Source: Pycnococcus provasolii
Taxonomy: Eukaryota > Chlorophyta > Pseudoscourfieldiophyceae > Pseudoscourfieldiales
Length of the DNA: 64,000 bases
NCBI GenBank assembly: GCA_049487715.1
Contig: CP150548.1
Location: 744,001 to 808,000 of the forward strand
Reading direction: 5' to 3'
Translations under genes and position numbers: made by a program
Notes under the pieces: generated by a model
Seen by the model: only the letters and a program-made list of their open reading frames with translations
Database searches by the model: none
What the model was told of the DNA's origin: nothing
Shown: positions 28,005 through 38,900 of the stretch, piece by piece
How the letters are laid out: every line of letters begins with the position of its first letter
Position numbering within the stretch: position 1 is the stretch's first letter

Positions 28005-29252
28005 ATGGCGTCTCCTCCTCCTAACCTTAGTGGTGAGTCCCAGGATGATGTGGGTGGGTCCCAGGAAGGCGTTTCGTTTTCGTTAGTGCGGAAGCGCTCG
28101 CTCCCCGTTGGGGTGGAGGAGGAGGAGGATGGTGGTAATAATCTGAACGATGATGCACCGACGACGACACATGCGGCTCAGGAGGCGAATGGGAAAGGGA
28201 TACAGGATCCTGCCTCTTCTCCTGCGTCGAAGAAAGTGCGATTTCTACAACAAGAAGACGAACAGGAGATGCACTGTGGTGAGGAAAAGCAGGAGTCTGA
28301 CGCCTTGCCGTCGTGGATGTTCGACAGCCCCGTATGCCTCGGAGTGGACGAGGCGGGTCGTGGGCCAGTTCTAGGTCCCATGGTGTACGGCGCGGCCGTA
28401 TGCCCCGCCGATGAACAGTCGAGGCTGCGCAAGGTGGGATACGACGACTCCAAGGCGCTCACGGAGGAGAAGAGGTCATCGCTGTTCGCAGCCATGCAGG
28501 CGGACGAACGCGTGCACACGACGACAACCGTAATCTCAGCCAGGGAGTTGAGCGCACAGATGACTCGACCGGAGAAGGTGAGCCTGAACGCCATCTCCTT
28601 CGACGCGTGCTTTCGCCTCATCGAGGGGTACCTCGACAAAGGTGTTAACGTCACGGAAGTCTACGTGGACACCGTCGGCGACCCGGGTCGGTACACGGCG
28701 GTGTTGAGCAAGCGCTTTCCCGGCGTGAAGTGCGTGGCAGAGGCCAAGGCGGATGCCAAGTACCCCGTCGTCAGCGCGGCGTCTATCGCCGCGAAGGTGA
28801 CGCGCGACCGCGAGCTGGTGAACTTTGCGTTTGAGGAGCCGTTCGAGCAGGAGGCTATGCGCGCGGTCCCTGAGGGTGTTCCGGAGGCTGTGCGCAAGGC
28901 GGCGATTGCGTCGGTGATGCCTTCTCGTGCATTTGGCAGCGGCTACCCCGGCGACCCAGCCACGAAGGCGTGGCTCGACAGCACAGCGAAGGATCCGGTG
29001 TTTGGCTATCCGTCGATCGTGCGCTTCAGCTGGCAGACGGTGCGCAAGCTCTTCGACGATTCGCCGTTCGTTCCGATGCGTTTCGCGGCGGACGACGACG
29101 ACGACGACGCTGCCAATGACGCGAACGCCATCGGATCGTTGTGGGGCCAGCCTCTGAAAGGGGAAAGAAGTGGTGGCAAAGCAGGCGCGAGCAGCGGCAG
29201 AGGTCGTGCGAAGTTTTTCCAGGCCCGTAAAATCGCGTGCGCGGCGTGGTAA
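28005..29252 (+). CDS. RNASEH2A: ribonuclease H2 catalytic subunit A
   Basis: 415 aa from ATG 28005 (ATGGCG context); an upstream in-frame ATG at 27897 would add 36 residues. It removes ribonucleotides and RNA-DNA hybrids in the nucleus. Active-site blocks are 'LGVDEAGRGPVLGPMVYGAA' (first Asp and Glu), 'YDDSKALTEEKR', 'EVYVDTVGDPGRY' (third Asp) and 'KADAKYPVVSAASIAAKVTR' (Asp and Lys region). The N-terminal about 110 residues are acidic and disordered. The tail after 'SWQTVRKLF' has an Asp run and a basic end, consistent with partner binding. Confidence 0.95.
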   Translation: MASPPPNLSGESQDDVGGSQEGVSFSLVRKRSLPVGVEEEEDGGNNLNDDAPTTTHAAQEANGKGIQDPASSPASKKVRFLQQEDEQEMHCGEEKQESDALPSWMFDSPVCLGVDEAGRGPVLGPMVYGAAVCPADEQSRLRKVGYDDSKALTEEKRSSLFAAMQADERVHTTTTVISARELSAQMTRPEKVSLNAISFDACFRLIEGYLDKGVNVTEVYVDTVGDPGRYTAVLSKRFPGVKCVAEAKADAKYPVVSAASIAAKVTRDRELVNFAFEEPFEQEAMRAVPEGVPEAVRKAAIASVMPSRAFGSGYPGDPATKAWLDSTAKDPVFGYPSIVRFSWQTVRKLFDDSPFVPMRFAADDDDDDAANDANAIGSLWGQPLKGERSGGKAGASSGRGRAKFFQARKIACAAW

Positions 29253-29489
29253 TAAAGTTTACAGTAAGTAAAAACACGTCACGTCACGTAAGAACGGAGG
29301 GTTAGGGTTTCCGTTAGGGTTAGGGTTTCCCAGGGGCAGGGGGGTATTTTCAAGCCCGCCCCTCCGGATGATGGATCCAAGTTCGTGGCTCTCATGATTC
29401 GAACTCAGAGGTCGTCCCCCCCCCCCCTACTTCCTCCGTCGTCGTCGTCATCTCCCCTCCCCTCCCCAAAGGGCAAACCCTTCTCCGCC
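29253..29489. repeat. short intergenic with TTAGGG repeats
   Basis: Broken TTAGGG units at 29300-29329, about 160 bp upstream of the DUF3007 gene, followed by C-rich DNA. Confidence 0.85.
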
Positions 29490-30119
29490 ATGTCGGCGCC
29501 TGCTTGTATTAGTGTGCGCTCTCTCAAGGGTGCTCGTGCTCGTGTCTCTGGTGCTCGTGTCTCTGGTGCTCGTGTCTCTGGTCGTTCTCGTGTCTCCGTT
29601 GCATCGACGTCGTCTCATCCGTCTCGTCCGTCTCTGCTGAGCCTGAGGGGGCTTTCCCCGGCGGTTCAGCGACGTCGCCTTGCTGTTGTTGGAGGAGGTG
29701 ATGGAAAGTGGGCAGAGGTCGGTGCGGCTAGTCGCCGTGGCTCTGTGCGTGCACGCGCGTCCGGGAATGGTCAGGAGAAAGTGCCGTTCGGATACACGCG
29801 CAAGGATGTCTTCATCATCTGCGCGGCGTTCCTGGCGGTGGGATACGGCACGTACTACGGCGCGCTCGCACTCGGAAACGACGATATTGGCGCGACCAGG
29901 TGGGTTCTCATCGTCATCGTTCTCGGAGGTATGATTGGGTGGTGCGCGTCGTACGTGGGACGCGTGGCAACGAAGGAAATGACATACGTCAAGCAGCTGG
30001 ATGACTACGAAAATGCCGTCATGGCGAAGCGTCTCGAAGAGATGAGCGAAGCGGAGCGCGACGCGCTGCTTGATGAGGTGGAGTCAGATAAGGAGAGTAC
30101 ACCAACACGTAATCAGTAA
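29490..30119 (+). CDS. DUF3007 plastid membrane protein
   Basis: 209 aa from ATG 29490; ATG 29394 in frame would lengthen the N-terminus. The first 95 residues are a Ser/Arg/Ala-rich transit peptide containing three copies of 'GARVS'. The mature part matches cyanobacterial and plastid DUF3007 proteins: 'FGYTRKDVFIICAAFLAVGY', a second helix 'WVLIVIVLGGMIGWCASYV' and 'MTYVKQLDDYENAVMAKRLE'. It is predicted to be a two-helix thylakoid or envelope protein. Function is unknown, though the family is confined to oxygenic phototrophs, which supports a photosynthetic host. Confidence 0.88.
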   Translation: MSAPACISVRSLKGARARVSGARVSGARVSGRSRVSVASTSSHPSRPSLLSLRGLSPAVQRRRLAVVGGGDGKWAEVGAASRRGSVRARASGNGQEKVPFGYTRKDVFIICAAFLAVGYGTYYGALALGNDDIGATRWVLIVIVLGGMIGWCASYVGRVATKEMTYVKQLDDYENAVMAKRLEEMSEAERDALLDEVESDKESTPTRNQ

Positions 30120-31641
30120 CTACGCTAATAAGTGATTTTGTCGGCTACGATTTCGTTGCAACGACCCCTTCTCCGCACAAGCCAAGCAAACACTTCGAAC
30201 TATGGCTAGTACATAACCTCGCTCAACTAATTTCCGTTACGATGCCTATTTTAGCAAAAAAAAACACACCTGAATAAAATACTATAGTCTTCCTGCTGAC
30301 TGCGCACTACCACCACTCCCTTCGCTCTGTCAGCTTGGCAACAACATCCTTGAACTTGCACGAGACTCAACGCAAGCACGCCGTCGACTCGTCGTTTCTG
30401 CGTCGTTTGATACTCAGCTCATCGATCTCATAGAGTCGACAGCGGAGTGGCGTGGCGTATCACGGTATTCAGGCTCAAAAACGCTGCACGTTGTTGAAAG
30501 ACGAGAGCTCTGGCAGTGGGTTGCGTATTCCTTTTTACTTGGCAATTTGGCACGTGTCGCCCGTCGGTGCACCGCCCTCTCCTCCGCCGAACAGGTTGCT
30601 CACGAATCCCGTGACACCGCGCGGACACGCGCAGCGCTGCTCCACAGGCACGTCCCCTATTTATCGCCACATTTTGAGCGTGTGTTCGTGCGCATGTTGT
30701 GACCTGTCAGTTATCGAGTTGTGTATAGAGTTTGTTTACGGCAGAGAAGCACGTTGCAAGGGCGTGTACGTACCGAGCACGTGTTCGACGTGCGCACCTT
30801 AGCCGGCCCAGCTGGGCTTGCTACACTTGCTGCACGTGACACGTCGGCACATTATTTGGCGATGTGTCGTTTGTTATTTTTACAGTAATCTTAAGAACTA
30901 AGAATGGCCAGCGCTTGATTGATTTTTAATAAGCCTAGCCGTGTGGCCCACCGTGAGTGCGTGCGTGCGTGACTCACTGACCCGTCCAGCGACGAGCAGT
31001 TCAAGTCACAGCTTACCCCTGTCACCTAGCGCAAAGTTGTCGCCAACTCGCCACCAGACTGACTCTGGTGTCTGTCGCATGTCACCTTTCCCAAGGCATG
31101 GGTGGTAAAAAACCTTTTAAAAAGGTACTACACCACGGGTATGTTTCTGGACACCCTCGGGCTCTTGCCGATCGTCTTGACGAAGTACAAGAACCCTAAC
31201 CCTAACCCTAACACTATGGTAGGGTAACCATCGTCCCCTACCTTCGTAAGTTAGTGTCCCCTAGAGACCTTGAACCTTGAAAGAAAGAGAAACCGGTATC
31301 CCCTCCGAGAAATAAGAGAACGGACCCACAGTCGCTCCCCCAACCAACCGTAGGGCGTAGAGTGTAAAACTATGTGAACCCCAGTTGTGAACCCCTCCCC
31401 CCCACAGCCCCAGTACACAGTGTGTTGTTGACTGCCCTTCTCCGGCCCCACGGCCAGACGGCTGCCCAGCCGGCGCACGGCTAGGTTTTCGTGTTAGGGT
31501 TGTTGTGGTTCGTCGCTGTTCGTCGCCGTGTTGCCGTGTTCCTAGGAGGCTTTTGTCGCGTCCGCCTTCTTTTCGTCGCTCTTTCGTCTGCCCTGTTCTT
31601 TCCGGAGTCGCACAAACGTGATATTTCCGTCCCTTGGTGTC
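30120..31641. other. 1.5-kb intergenic region, no gene found
   Basis: It holds a short CCCTAA array (31192-31213), an AAACCTTTTAAAAAGGT palindrome (about 31110-31126) and several short frames without family resemblance. No tRNA-like cloverleaf was found by eye. Confidence 0.5.
31192..31213. repeat. telomere-type array (CCCTAA)3
   Basis: Three and a half CCCTAA units about 430 bp upstream of the starch-binding-domain gene. Confidence 0.9.
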
Positions 31642-32409
31642 ATGTCCGCCGTTCCACCTCCTTCTTTTCAGAAACATGTATCTTGTGTGAAAACTCACAT
31701 GGTGGTTGCTCCACCCAGGTCTCTTGTGAGGTCTAGGAGGTCTCTTGTGAGTGAATTTAGGACCTCATACCTAGGATCTTCGGGAGTGTTCAGAAAAAAG
31801 TCACTTCAGGAGGTGCGCGCTTCGCCAGCGGACGCCAACAAAAACGACAATGCCGCCGCCACGTCAGGAGCGGACGCGACGACGCAGGAGGAAATGCCTG
31901 TCGAAGTGATGGACATGTTCAGGGAAGCGCAGCAGAACATCCTCGAGCTCAACCGCTCCAGGCTCGTCGCGCTCGAGGAGCTGCAGCTCGCACGCGCGCG
32001 GATCGAGGACCTCGAGGAGAGGTGTCTTGAGGCGGAGCGAAAGGCTGCGGAGGCGAGCGCCATGCTCGTGCAGGGTTCCGCCGGGACAGCGAGCAGCAGC
32101 AGCTCCTCGCAGCAAACGAGCGGCGTCACGCTGCGGTACATCACGGGATGGGAGGAGGCGTACGTGCACTACGCGGACGCAGAAGGACAGTGGACAACGC
32201 CACCGGGCGAGCAGATGACCAAGGTGGATAGCAAAGAAGACGGAAAGGGAAACGTATTCGAGGTAAGCCTTCCTGCGAGCGCGAACTTCGTCGTGAACAA
32301 CGGCGGCGGCGACTGGGACCAGCCGGGAAGTGGGCACGGAGCCAACTACGAGGTGAAGGAGCCGGGCGTGTACACGCTCAGCAAGGGTGAGCTGAAGAAG
32401 GACAGATGA
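31642..32409 (+). CDS. plastid coiled-coil protein with CBM25/53 starch-binding domain
   Basis: 255 aa from ATG 31642. The first about 60 residues are basic and Ser-rich (transit-like, 'PRSLVRSRRSLVSEFRTSYL'). Residues about 85-140 form a coiled coil ('LNRSRLVALEELQLARARIE'). Residues about 160-250 are a carbohydrate-binding module of the CBM25/53 type: 'EEAYVHYADAEGQWTTPPGE', 'FEVSLPASANFVVNNGGGDW' and 'ANYEVKEPGVYTLSKGEL'. In plants this module occurs in starch synthase III, and coiled-coil/CBM proteins (PTST group, with CBM48) target enzymes to starch. A starch-scaffold role is inferred from this parallel architecture. Confidence 0.8.
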   Translation: MSAVPPPSFQKHVSCVKTHMVVAPPRSLVRSRRSLVSEFRTSYLGSSGVFRKKSLQEVRASPADANKNDNAAATSGADATTQEEMPVEVMDMFREAQQNILELNRSRLVALEELQLARARIEDLEERCLEAERKAAEASAMLVQGSAGTASSSSSSQQTSGVTLRYITGWEEAYVHYADAEGQWTTPPGEQMTKVDSKEDGKGNVFEVSLPASANFVVNNGGGDWDQPGSGHGANYEVKEPGVYTLSKGELKKDR

Positions 32410-32584
32410 GTGAAGAGGAAACGGGGGCGGAGAGATCACACTTCAACAAAACTCAACTGATGTTGCTGTTGCAGCTTGCGACAAGAAAGAGAGCCAAGAT
32501 CGGCTCACTCAGTAATGGAACGTGAATCACTTTCGTCCATTTACACCATTCACAAACAAACACGATTCTCTCAATCTCACTCAC

Positions 32585-34501
32585 TCACGTCGTGTCCGCC
32601 ATGCGCAGTGCCCACTGTGTTAAGTCTGCGTCCAGCGCAGAGAGCACGCTTGTGACCGCGCCAAATCCTGATCCTGGCGATTTACTCGGTGATGGCGAGA
32701 TCGTCGACGCCATCGCTAGCTTCGATACGAGGCCCTCCGCGTGGCTGGTTTCCAAGTGCAATCTGCTGGCTGGTCTGCGTCGTCTCGTCGACATAGATGG
32801 TGTTGCCGACGACGGCGCCACAGAAGTCGTTGGCACACCGGATATTCCGGATCTCGAGCTACTTCGGTGAGCTTCCGCATGCAATTCGGTGGGAATGACA
32901 TCTGATGGCGAGCTCCTAACGTTTGGACATCTGGAGAATGCTTGCGACACACCCGCGTACGCGAACCACACCGTGTGCCTTTCAGGCGATGCACCCAGCA
33001 CGACGTGGAGGTAGCGGCTTAGAGCAATCGACGTCGCGCCGCCAGAGGACGTGCAAACGCCACCCTTGAATGTGTGCCGCGTAACGCCGTCCTCGCCCCA
33101 CGAAGCGCCGTCGCCCTCTGGTGTCAGGTGTAGTCGCATCGCGCCGGAAGGAAAGTTGGCGCACACCGAGCCGTCCGCGTCGAGCACGGCGGCGACGAGC
33201 TGCGACGCGGAGCCTTGTGGATAGCACGCAAGCACACGCCAGCCTCCGAGAGGGCTTGGCTCCGCAGAAACTGCGAGCGAGCCATCCGGGTACTTCGCCT
33301 CACCACCGCCGTCGGATCGGAGTACGACAGCCGTGGTTCCGCCGAGGTGCGCGGGGTAGCGCAAGTCGTGAACGACGGTGCCGCCGCGAGGCGAGGCTTG
33401 TTGGCTGGCGATCGGCAGGCCTGCAGCGACGCGACGCTCAGTCCGGCGGCGATTACTATCCAACACCGGCTGCCTTGGCGCTGGCTTAGGCTTAAGAGAC
33501 GATAGAACGGCGTCTGCCTCGAAGGTAGCCAGAAGGCGCGCCAGCGCACCGTCTGCCGCGCCTTGTCCGTCTGGCAGAGCCGACTTCATGGTAGAAGTTG
33601 GCAATGCAGCTCTCTTGCGTTGTGGCTCACTTCGGCGTGGCTCGCGTGTGCGCTGATAAACCGAGCGGCGCTGCGAATTCTCCGACGACGGGCGTGGCAG
33701 GAAAGAAGCTGCACCCGTTGAAGTGGCTGTTGCCATCTCGCGCGAGGAGACTGGCTGCTGATCCACGGCGTTTGTGGCACCAGCAGCGGAAGTTTGCTCA
33801 ATTACCGCCCCGTCGAGCGCGCGCAGGTTAGACGCCGCACATGCTCGAAGAATCTTGTTGCGGTAAGCTCGCCTTCCCATGCGCGTCGCGAACGGGTTCC
33901 CCGCGAGGCTGACTTTCGTTAGGTTGCTGAGCCCGGCGAGATGTCCGAGCTCCATCTCGTCGCTGACTTGATTTCTCCGAACAGCAAGCTCCTCGAGCAG
34001 TGCAAGTTCGGCGAGTGGCGTTAGTTTCTTGACTCGGTTATCGTCGGCACGCAGGACACGCAGTGATGCCCTGCACGCCGTGAGTGGTGCGAGCGACGCG
34101 ACATCGTTTCTCGCAATGCACACGGACGCAAGGTTCGCGAGCGGCGCTTCCGCAACGAACGCGAGCGACTTGACTCTGCAGCACGTGAGGTCGATGAGCG
34201 CAAGTTCCTTCATGGGTCTAACAACGTGCGCGGGTACGTCGTGTATGTCGTCTCTTCCCGTAAGGACGAGTTCTGTGACTTGCAGTGGGTTTGAGTCGGC
34301 GAGGCTAAGCGTGGCTTTCGAGGTATCTTCGCATGTGAGCGAACGTGTGCAGGCGGAATGTGACCTAAGAGTAGACGGGTGCATGCCCAGGTACACGGGT
34401 GGGTGCAGGCAACCATCTCCGTGTGGCTGTGGTGTGACAACATACCGCTGAGCAGACCGCTGAGCCAACCAGTGTGGTGTGTAAGAACGGCCATCGGCCA
34501 T
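32585..34501 (-). CDS. leucine-rich repeat protein with C-terminal FAM194-like repeats
   Basis: 638 aa from ATG 34501 (ATGGCCGATGGC); ATG 34507 is two codons earlier. The open frame continues upstream into pentanucleotide repeats and is not believed there. LRRs of SDS22 type cover about residues 75-250: 'ALIDLTCCRVKSLAFVAEAP', 'SLRVLRADDNRVKKLTPLAE' and 'NLTKVSLAGNPF', with an LRR cap. A disordered stretch follows. Residues about 390-500 have 'GEAKYPDGSLAVSAE' and 'SVCANFPSGAMRLHLTPEGD', the 'YP.G..A' style of FAM194/MORN-like domains found in ciliary and cytoskeletal proteins. Location is unknown. Confidence 0.7.
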   Translation of the reverse strand: MADGRSYTPHWLAQRSAQRYVVTPQPHGDGCLHPPVYLGMHPSTLRSHSACTRSLTCEDTSKATLSLADSNPLQVTELVLTGRDDIHDVPAHVVRPMKELALIDLTCCRVKSLAFVAEAPLANLASVCIARNDVASLAPLTACRASLRVLRADDNRVKKLTPLAELALLEELAVRRNQVSDEMELGHLAGLSNLTKVSLAGNPFATRMGRRAYRNKILRACAASNLRALDGAVIEQTSAAGATNAVDQQPVSSREMATATSTGAASFLPRPSSENSQRRSVYQRTREPRRSEPQRKRAALPTSTMKSALPDGQGAADGALARLLATFEADAVLSSLKPKPAPRQPVLDSNRRRTERRVAAGLPIASQQASPRGGTVVHDLRYPAHLGGTTAVVLRSDGGGEAKYPDGSLAVSAEPSPLGGWRVLACYPQGSASQLVAAVLDADGSVCANFPSGAMRLHLTPEGDGASWGEDGVTRHTFKGGVCTSSGGATSIALSRYLHVVLGASPERHTVWFAYAGVSQAFSRCPNVRSSPSDVIPTELHAEAHRSSSRSGISGVPTTSVAPSSATPSMSTRRRRPASRLHLETSHAEGLVSKLAMASTISPSPSKSPGSGFGAVTSVLSALDADLTQWALRMADTT

Positions 34502-35968
34502 CGTCATGAACCAACCAACCAACACGCGTGATGAGGCCGTTGTTATGTAAAAAAAGAGGGCCCGAGGGAAGCAATGCCGGAACGAAAAATCGCATTGAAA
34601 CATCGCAAGAAACATCGCAATTCGCATCGCATCGCATCGCATCGCATCGCATCGCATCGCATCGCAATTCGCATCGCATCGCATCGCATCGCATTTTGTG
34701 AAATCAGTATGGGGATACCCGGTAAAGTTTACCCGGTACTTACGTAAATCACCGACCAAATAGTTCATATTAAAATACATAGGTTGGTCCCAAGCGAACT
34801 TTAGTACTACTGTCCGAGTACCTCGTAGGCTGATGGCCGGGCCGTTGGCGACGCCGACCAACTACCAACCAATGAGGGCAGAGGCCGGTGAGAGGCCCTT
34901 GTTGCCTTGCCTGCCGTTGTTGGTTGGCAAGCTCGGATCAAGACAATAATCCCCGTTGAAGCCCCCGTTGTGTACCACGCGCGCCTGCGACCTAATACCT
35001 CGTTACTACTGTACAGTAGACTCGCTAAATTCTTGCATGGTACCTAGATACCTGAGCAGAGGGCCCATTATTTCCCTGCTCAGATACCAGGAAGCCCTGC
35101 TAGATTACCAATTCTCCGATTTGCACGGACGCACTGCTGCCACTGCATGGAGGAAGATGGTCAACCAGTACATAGTACTAGGAATACGGTGTCGCAAAAA
35201 GCACGTGCAATCAGGTCACTAAATTCAGGTGCTTTAGCCAAGGGGTTGCGCGCATCATCCTGATCCGTGGCGCATCACTCGCATCAGTCAAGTCAGTCAG
35301 TCCGTCCGTGGCGCATCAGTCAAGTCCGTCCGTGGCGCATCAGTCAAGTCCGTCCGTGGCGCATCAGTCAAGTCCGTCCGTGGCGCATCAGTCAAGTCCG
35401 TCCGTGGCGCATCACTCGCATCAGTCAAGTCCCCCTTCCCAGCCTGATCAACCTTTAGCCTGAACCTCCTCCGAAGACCTCCGAAGACGTCCGTACAGTA
35501 CCCCTCGAACGGAAACGCAGCCCAGTACTCGTAGTGCACTGCACTGTACCTCTCCGCTTGAGCCTCCTGATGAGCCTCCTGAGCCTCCCTCTCCCCGGGC
35601 GGAGGAGGGTTGTACAAGGTGGTTGTACAAGTGCGCGCTGGCTGGGCGCTGGGTGGTTCACCCCAGGCCCAGGGGTGGAAACCTTCAAGTTGCCGCTCAG
35701 CTTGCCACCGTCTTGTCAAGCTTTTCCTCTTCTCTGCTCTTCTGCTCCTGTGAGCGTCTGGGTGGCCTCTGGGTGAGCTTGCTGGGTGTGCTCTGGCTGT
35801 GCTTGCTGTGTTGTAATTGGTTGGAGTGGCCATCACGCGTGAGTGAGGCCACTCACAGTCAGGTGAATCATCAGCTCGCATCAACAGGTGAGAGTGAGGG
35901 TAGGGGCACGGCAAGGCAAGGCAAGGCAAGGCCAGGCATCAACAGCGCAAGCGAGGGAGGGAGTGGTG
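34502..35968. repeat. intergenic with pentanucleotide and 24-bp tandem repeats
   Basis: (GCATC)n fills about 34618-34695. A 24-bp unit, 'CGTGGCGCATCAGTCAAGTC' plus CGTC, is repeated about five times at 35290-35410, bracketed at both ends by the same variant unit containing CACTCGCATCAG. TTTACCCGGTA motifs lie at 34716-34740. A CAG|GTGAGA donor-like site (35885-35893) precedes the receptor gene and might start a 5' UTR intron. Confidence 0.8.
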
Positions 35969-38900
35969 ATGGCGACACGAACGATGCCAAGCTCGCTTGC
36001 TGATTTGGAAATTATGGGGCACGAAGGCGTCTTAAGGGGACAGCGAGCTAACTGCGCGCCAAGGCCGCCAAGGAGAAAGAAGACGGCGACGTTGTGGTGG
36101 TGCTCTGTTGTGCTATGCACGGCGGTCTCCTTACTAGGTCCCGTCGTCGCAAGTGCTCAGGAGAGCTCGGAGCAGGTGACGACGCAGGCGTCCGTAGTCT
36201 CGTTCACGACAGAAGAGGATGCGGACGTCGTCACCATGGAGCTGCCGCAGGTGAACCACGCCATCGCGTACGTTGTCAAGTGCACACCGCTTCTCGCTTC
36301 AAAGTTCCGTTTGCGCAGAAGCGACGACGAGAACGCCGAATGGATGAAACTCGATGACAGCCACGACGATAATTCGACATCGTCCGCAACATCTCGAAGA
36401 AGACTCTGCTTCGATGACCACGCGGTCAAACGCCAACTGATGCAAGCCGAAACCTCCAACACCACAACCACCAACGCCATCACCACTTCCCCCACAACCG
36501 CTTCCACCGCATGGGTCGTCGACTACAAGCCCAAGCCGGACGTCAACACAGAAGACGGAACGAAGGACAGCTTTTCATACGTCGTCTCGCTGAACAGAAC
36601 GGCCATCGGACGTCGCGCCGTATCTTCTGTAATTCGAACGGCGGAGGTGACCATCCTGCCGCGCAACGACGCGCCCTACTTCGTTAACGCTGTTACTGGG
36701 CAGCGGCTAAGCTCGGGCACGATCCTGTACAACGCGATAGACGACGTGATCTTCTCCAACAACGAGCCAGACGAGGCAAAGCGCCTTGCACTTACGGGGC
36801 AATTGGCACTCGAGCGACAGCTGCACGCGGTGGACCCGGACAACCACGACTTGCGCTACCTGCTCGCGACGCCACCGAAGAACGGAAATGTCACGCTCCT
36901 CGACGATCCTGCGGGCACCTTCAAGTACGTGCCGTTTCCCCAATACCAAGGCGAAGACAGCTTCGTGCTCGAGGCGAACGACGAAATGGGGAACTTCTTG
37001 AGAGGCGGCGATTACAACGCGAAGCCGCTGAGCGCGTTCGTGCGAGTCGTGCTGCAGGTTGGCGCTGCGCTCGCGCTGCCGAAGGTGTTCGAGCAGGAAT
37101 TCACCACCGCGGAGGACGAACCTGTCATTCTAGATTTGCTGCGTGGCATCACGCTCATCCCACAGATGCGAGAGCCGGGTTATCTGAAATTCGAGGTGGC
37201 GAAGCCGCCCGAAAATGGCGTGTTTCAGCTCTTCTGCGATGGCTTCGAGGTGACAGATCGGCTGACTTGCGGAAACAGCACGGCGGGCGGGAGCGCACTG
37301 GTGGCTCAGGGTATTTACAGCCCGGCGGCTCACTTCAGTGGCGAAGACCAAGTCACAGTGCGAATTCTACCATGGGATGCTGAGAACAATGTGCCACTCT
37401 CGGGCAACCAATTGTACGAAGTTGGGCCCGAGCAGAGCGCGACCATTCGCTTCACCGTGACGCCCTTAAACGATGCTCCGACGATCGTCGGAGCGAAGAT
37501 TGACGCGCCTATGGTGGAGGATGCCGCGCTCAGCAGCCAGTATGGCAGCGGGACAGCAATCGTCGTGGATGAATCGGGAGCTGAAAGTGCTGCGGGTGGC
37601 CTTGTCAACGTAATTTCATTTGACGTGGACGCACTCGAATCTGGACTGATTGCGAATGTACAATTTTCTGGGCGCGCCTTTGGCGAGGTGTACACCGCGT
37701 CAATCGAGAATGGCATCGTGCGACGATTTGAAAAGCTCAACGTCGACTCGCCGGGGGGAGTGAATATTACCCTTCTCAAGACGCAGTGCGACGCCTTTGA
37801 GTTTGCGATTGACGCGGCAAGCGGCGAAGGGTATTGTGCGCCATACGCTCATGCACAACGGCTTCTGTACGTGGCGCCGCCGCTGGCACGTGGCGAACCT
37901 ATCGCGGCACTGCGCGTTGTCGTGTCTGATGGCGAGGTATCCTCCTCCGTGGCGCTTTATCCAATTTCAACGAAGTGCGCTCTGGGCTACCGAGTCGCTG
38001 ACCGTGTCGAAGGCCAGAGCAATTCGACCGAAACGTGCGTTCCATGCCCCGCGGGATACTTCAGCTCGTTGCGCGATGCGCGAAAGTGCGTCGCTTGCGC
38101 GCCAGGCTCATTCTCCACGGGAATTCAGGGGGAGTGTACGCTCTGTGCAGAGGGCACGTACCAAGATGGAAGCCAGTCTGACCAGTGCAAAGGTTGCCCC
38201 TACGGATCGACGAGCGCTCGTGGCGCTCAGAATCGCACGATGTGCTTCTGCAAGCCAGGTCTTTACGGTGTGAACGGCTATGCGTGCCACGAGTGCCCAA
38301 ATCCCTCCGGAGTCAACACATCTGTGAGCTCGCGCTTCGACGATCTTTCTGTCACCCGATGGACGTGGTGTGCCGAGGGTGGACTACGCTGGCCGCTGCC
38401 CATGGATGGTTATTATGTGAGCATTCCATCCGATGGCGCCCCACCCACGCACGAAACTATCGCAACGGTGCGCGAGTGCTTCCCGAACTCCGCATGCAGG
38501 GAACTTGCACCACCCCCGGACGTGCAGAGTACGTCAGCTCGGCTAAAGGCATTCACGGCAGAGCGCATGAAAGAAATTCTATCCGGCAATGTTTGTCGTT
38601 CTGGCTATGAGGGATTCGCGTGTGATACATGCACTTCAGACTACTACCGCATCTCGGGACGCTGTGAAAAGTGCCCTGGTATATGGGCACTCATTCTTTG
38701 GCTCTTCGTGTTCACGCTGATCATCGCTCTTCCTTTGTATGCATTTAGAAGCGCTGAGCACTTTAACGGCATATATGGCCCACTCGATCTTGCCGTGCAA
38801 CTGGGTCAGATACTAAGTCTCTTCCGCAAGATTGACATGGCGTGGCCGAGTGGGATGCTTTACTTCTTCGAAATTGCATCCGTTCTAAATCTCAATCTCG

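Noticed and set aside
34502-34861. Extended N-terminus of the LRR gene
   Set aside because: It depends on the (GCATC)n repeat and intergenic motifs.
35262-35435. CRISPR-like array
   Set aside because: The 24-bp units are directly adjacent with no spacers.
35297-35929. 210-aa minus-strand frame with eight-residue repeats
   Set aside because: It only translates the 24-bp tandem repeat; no family resemblance and no good start context.
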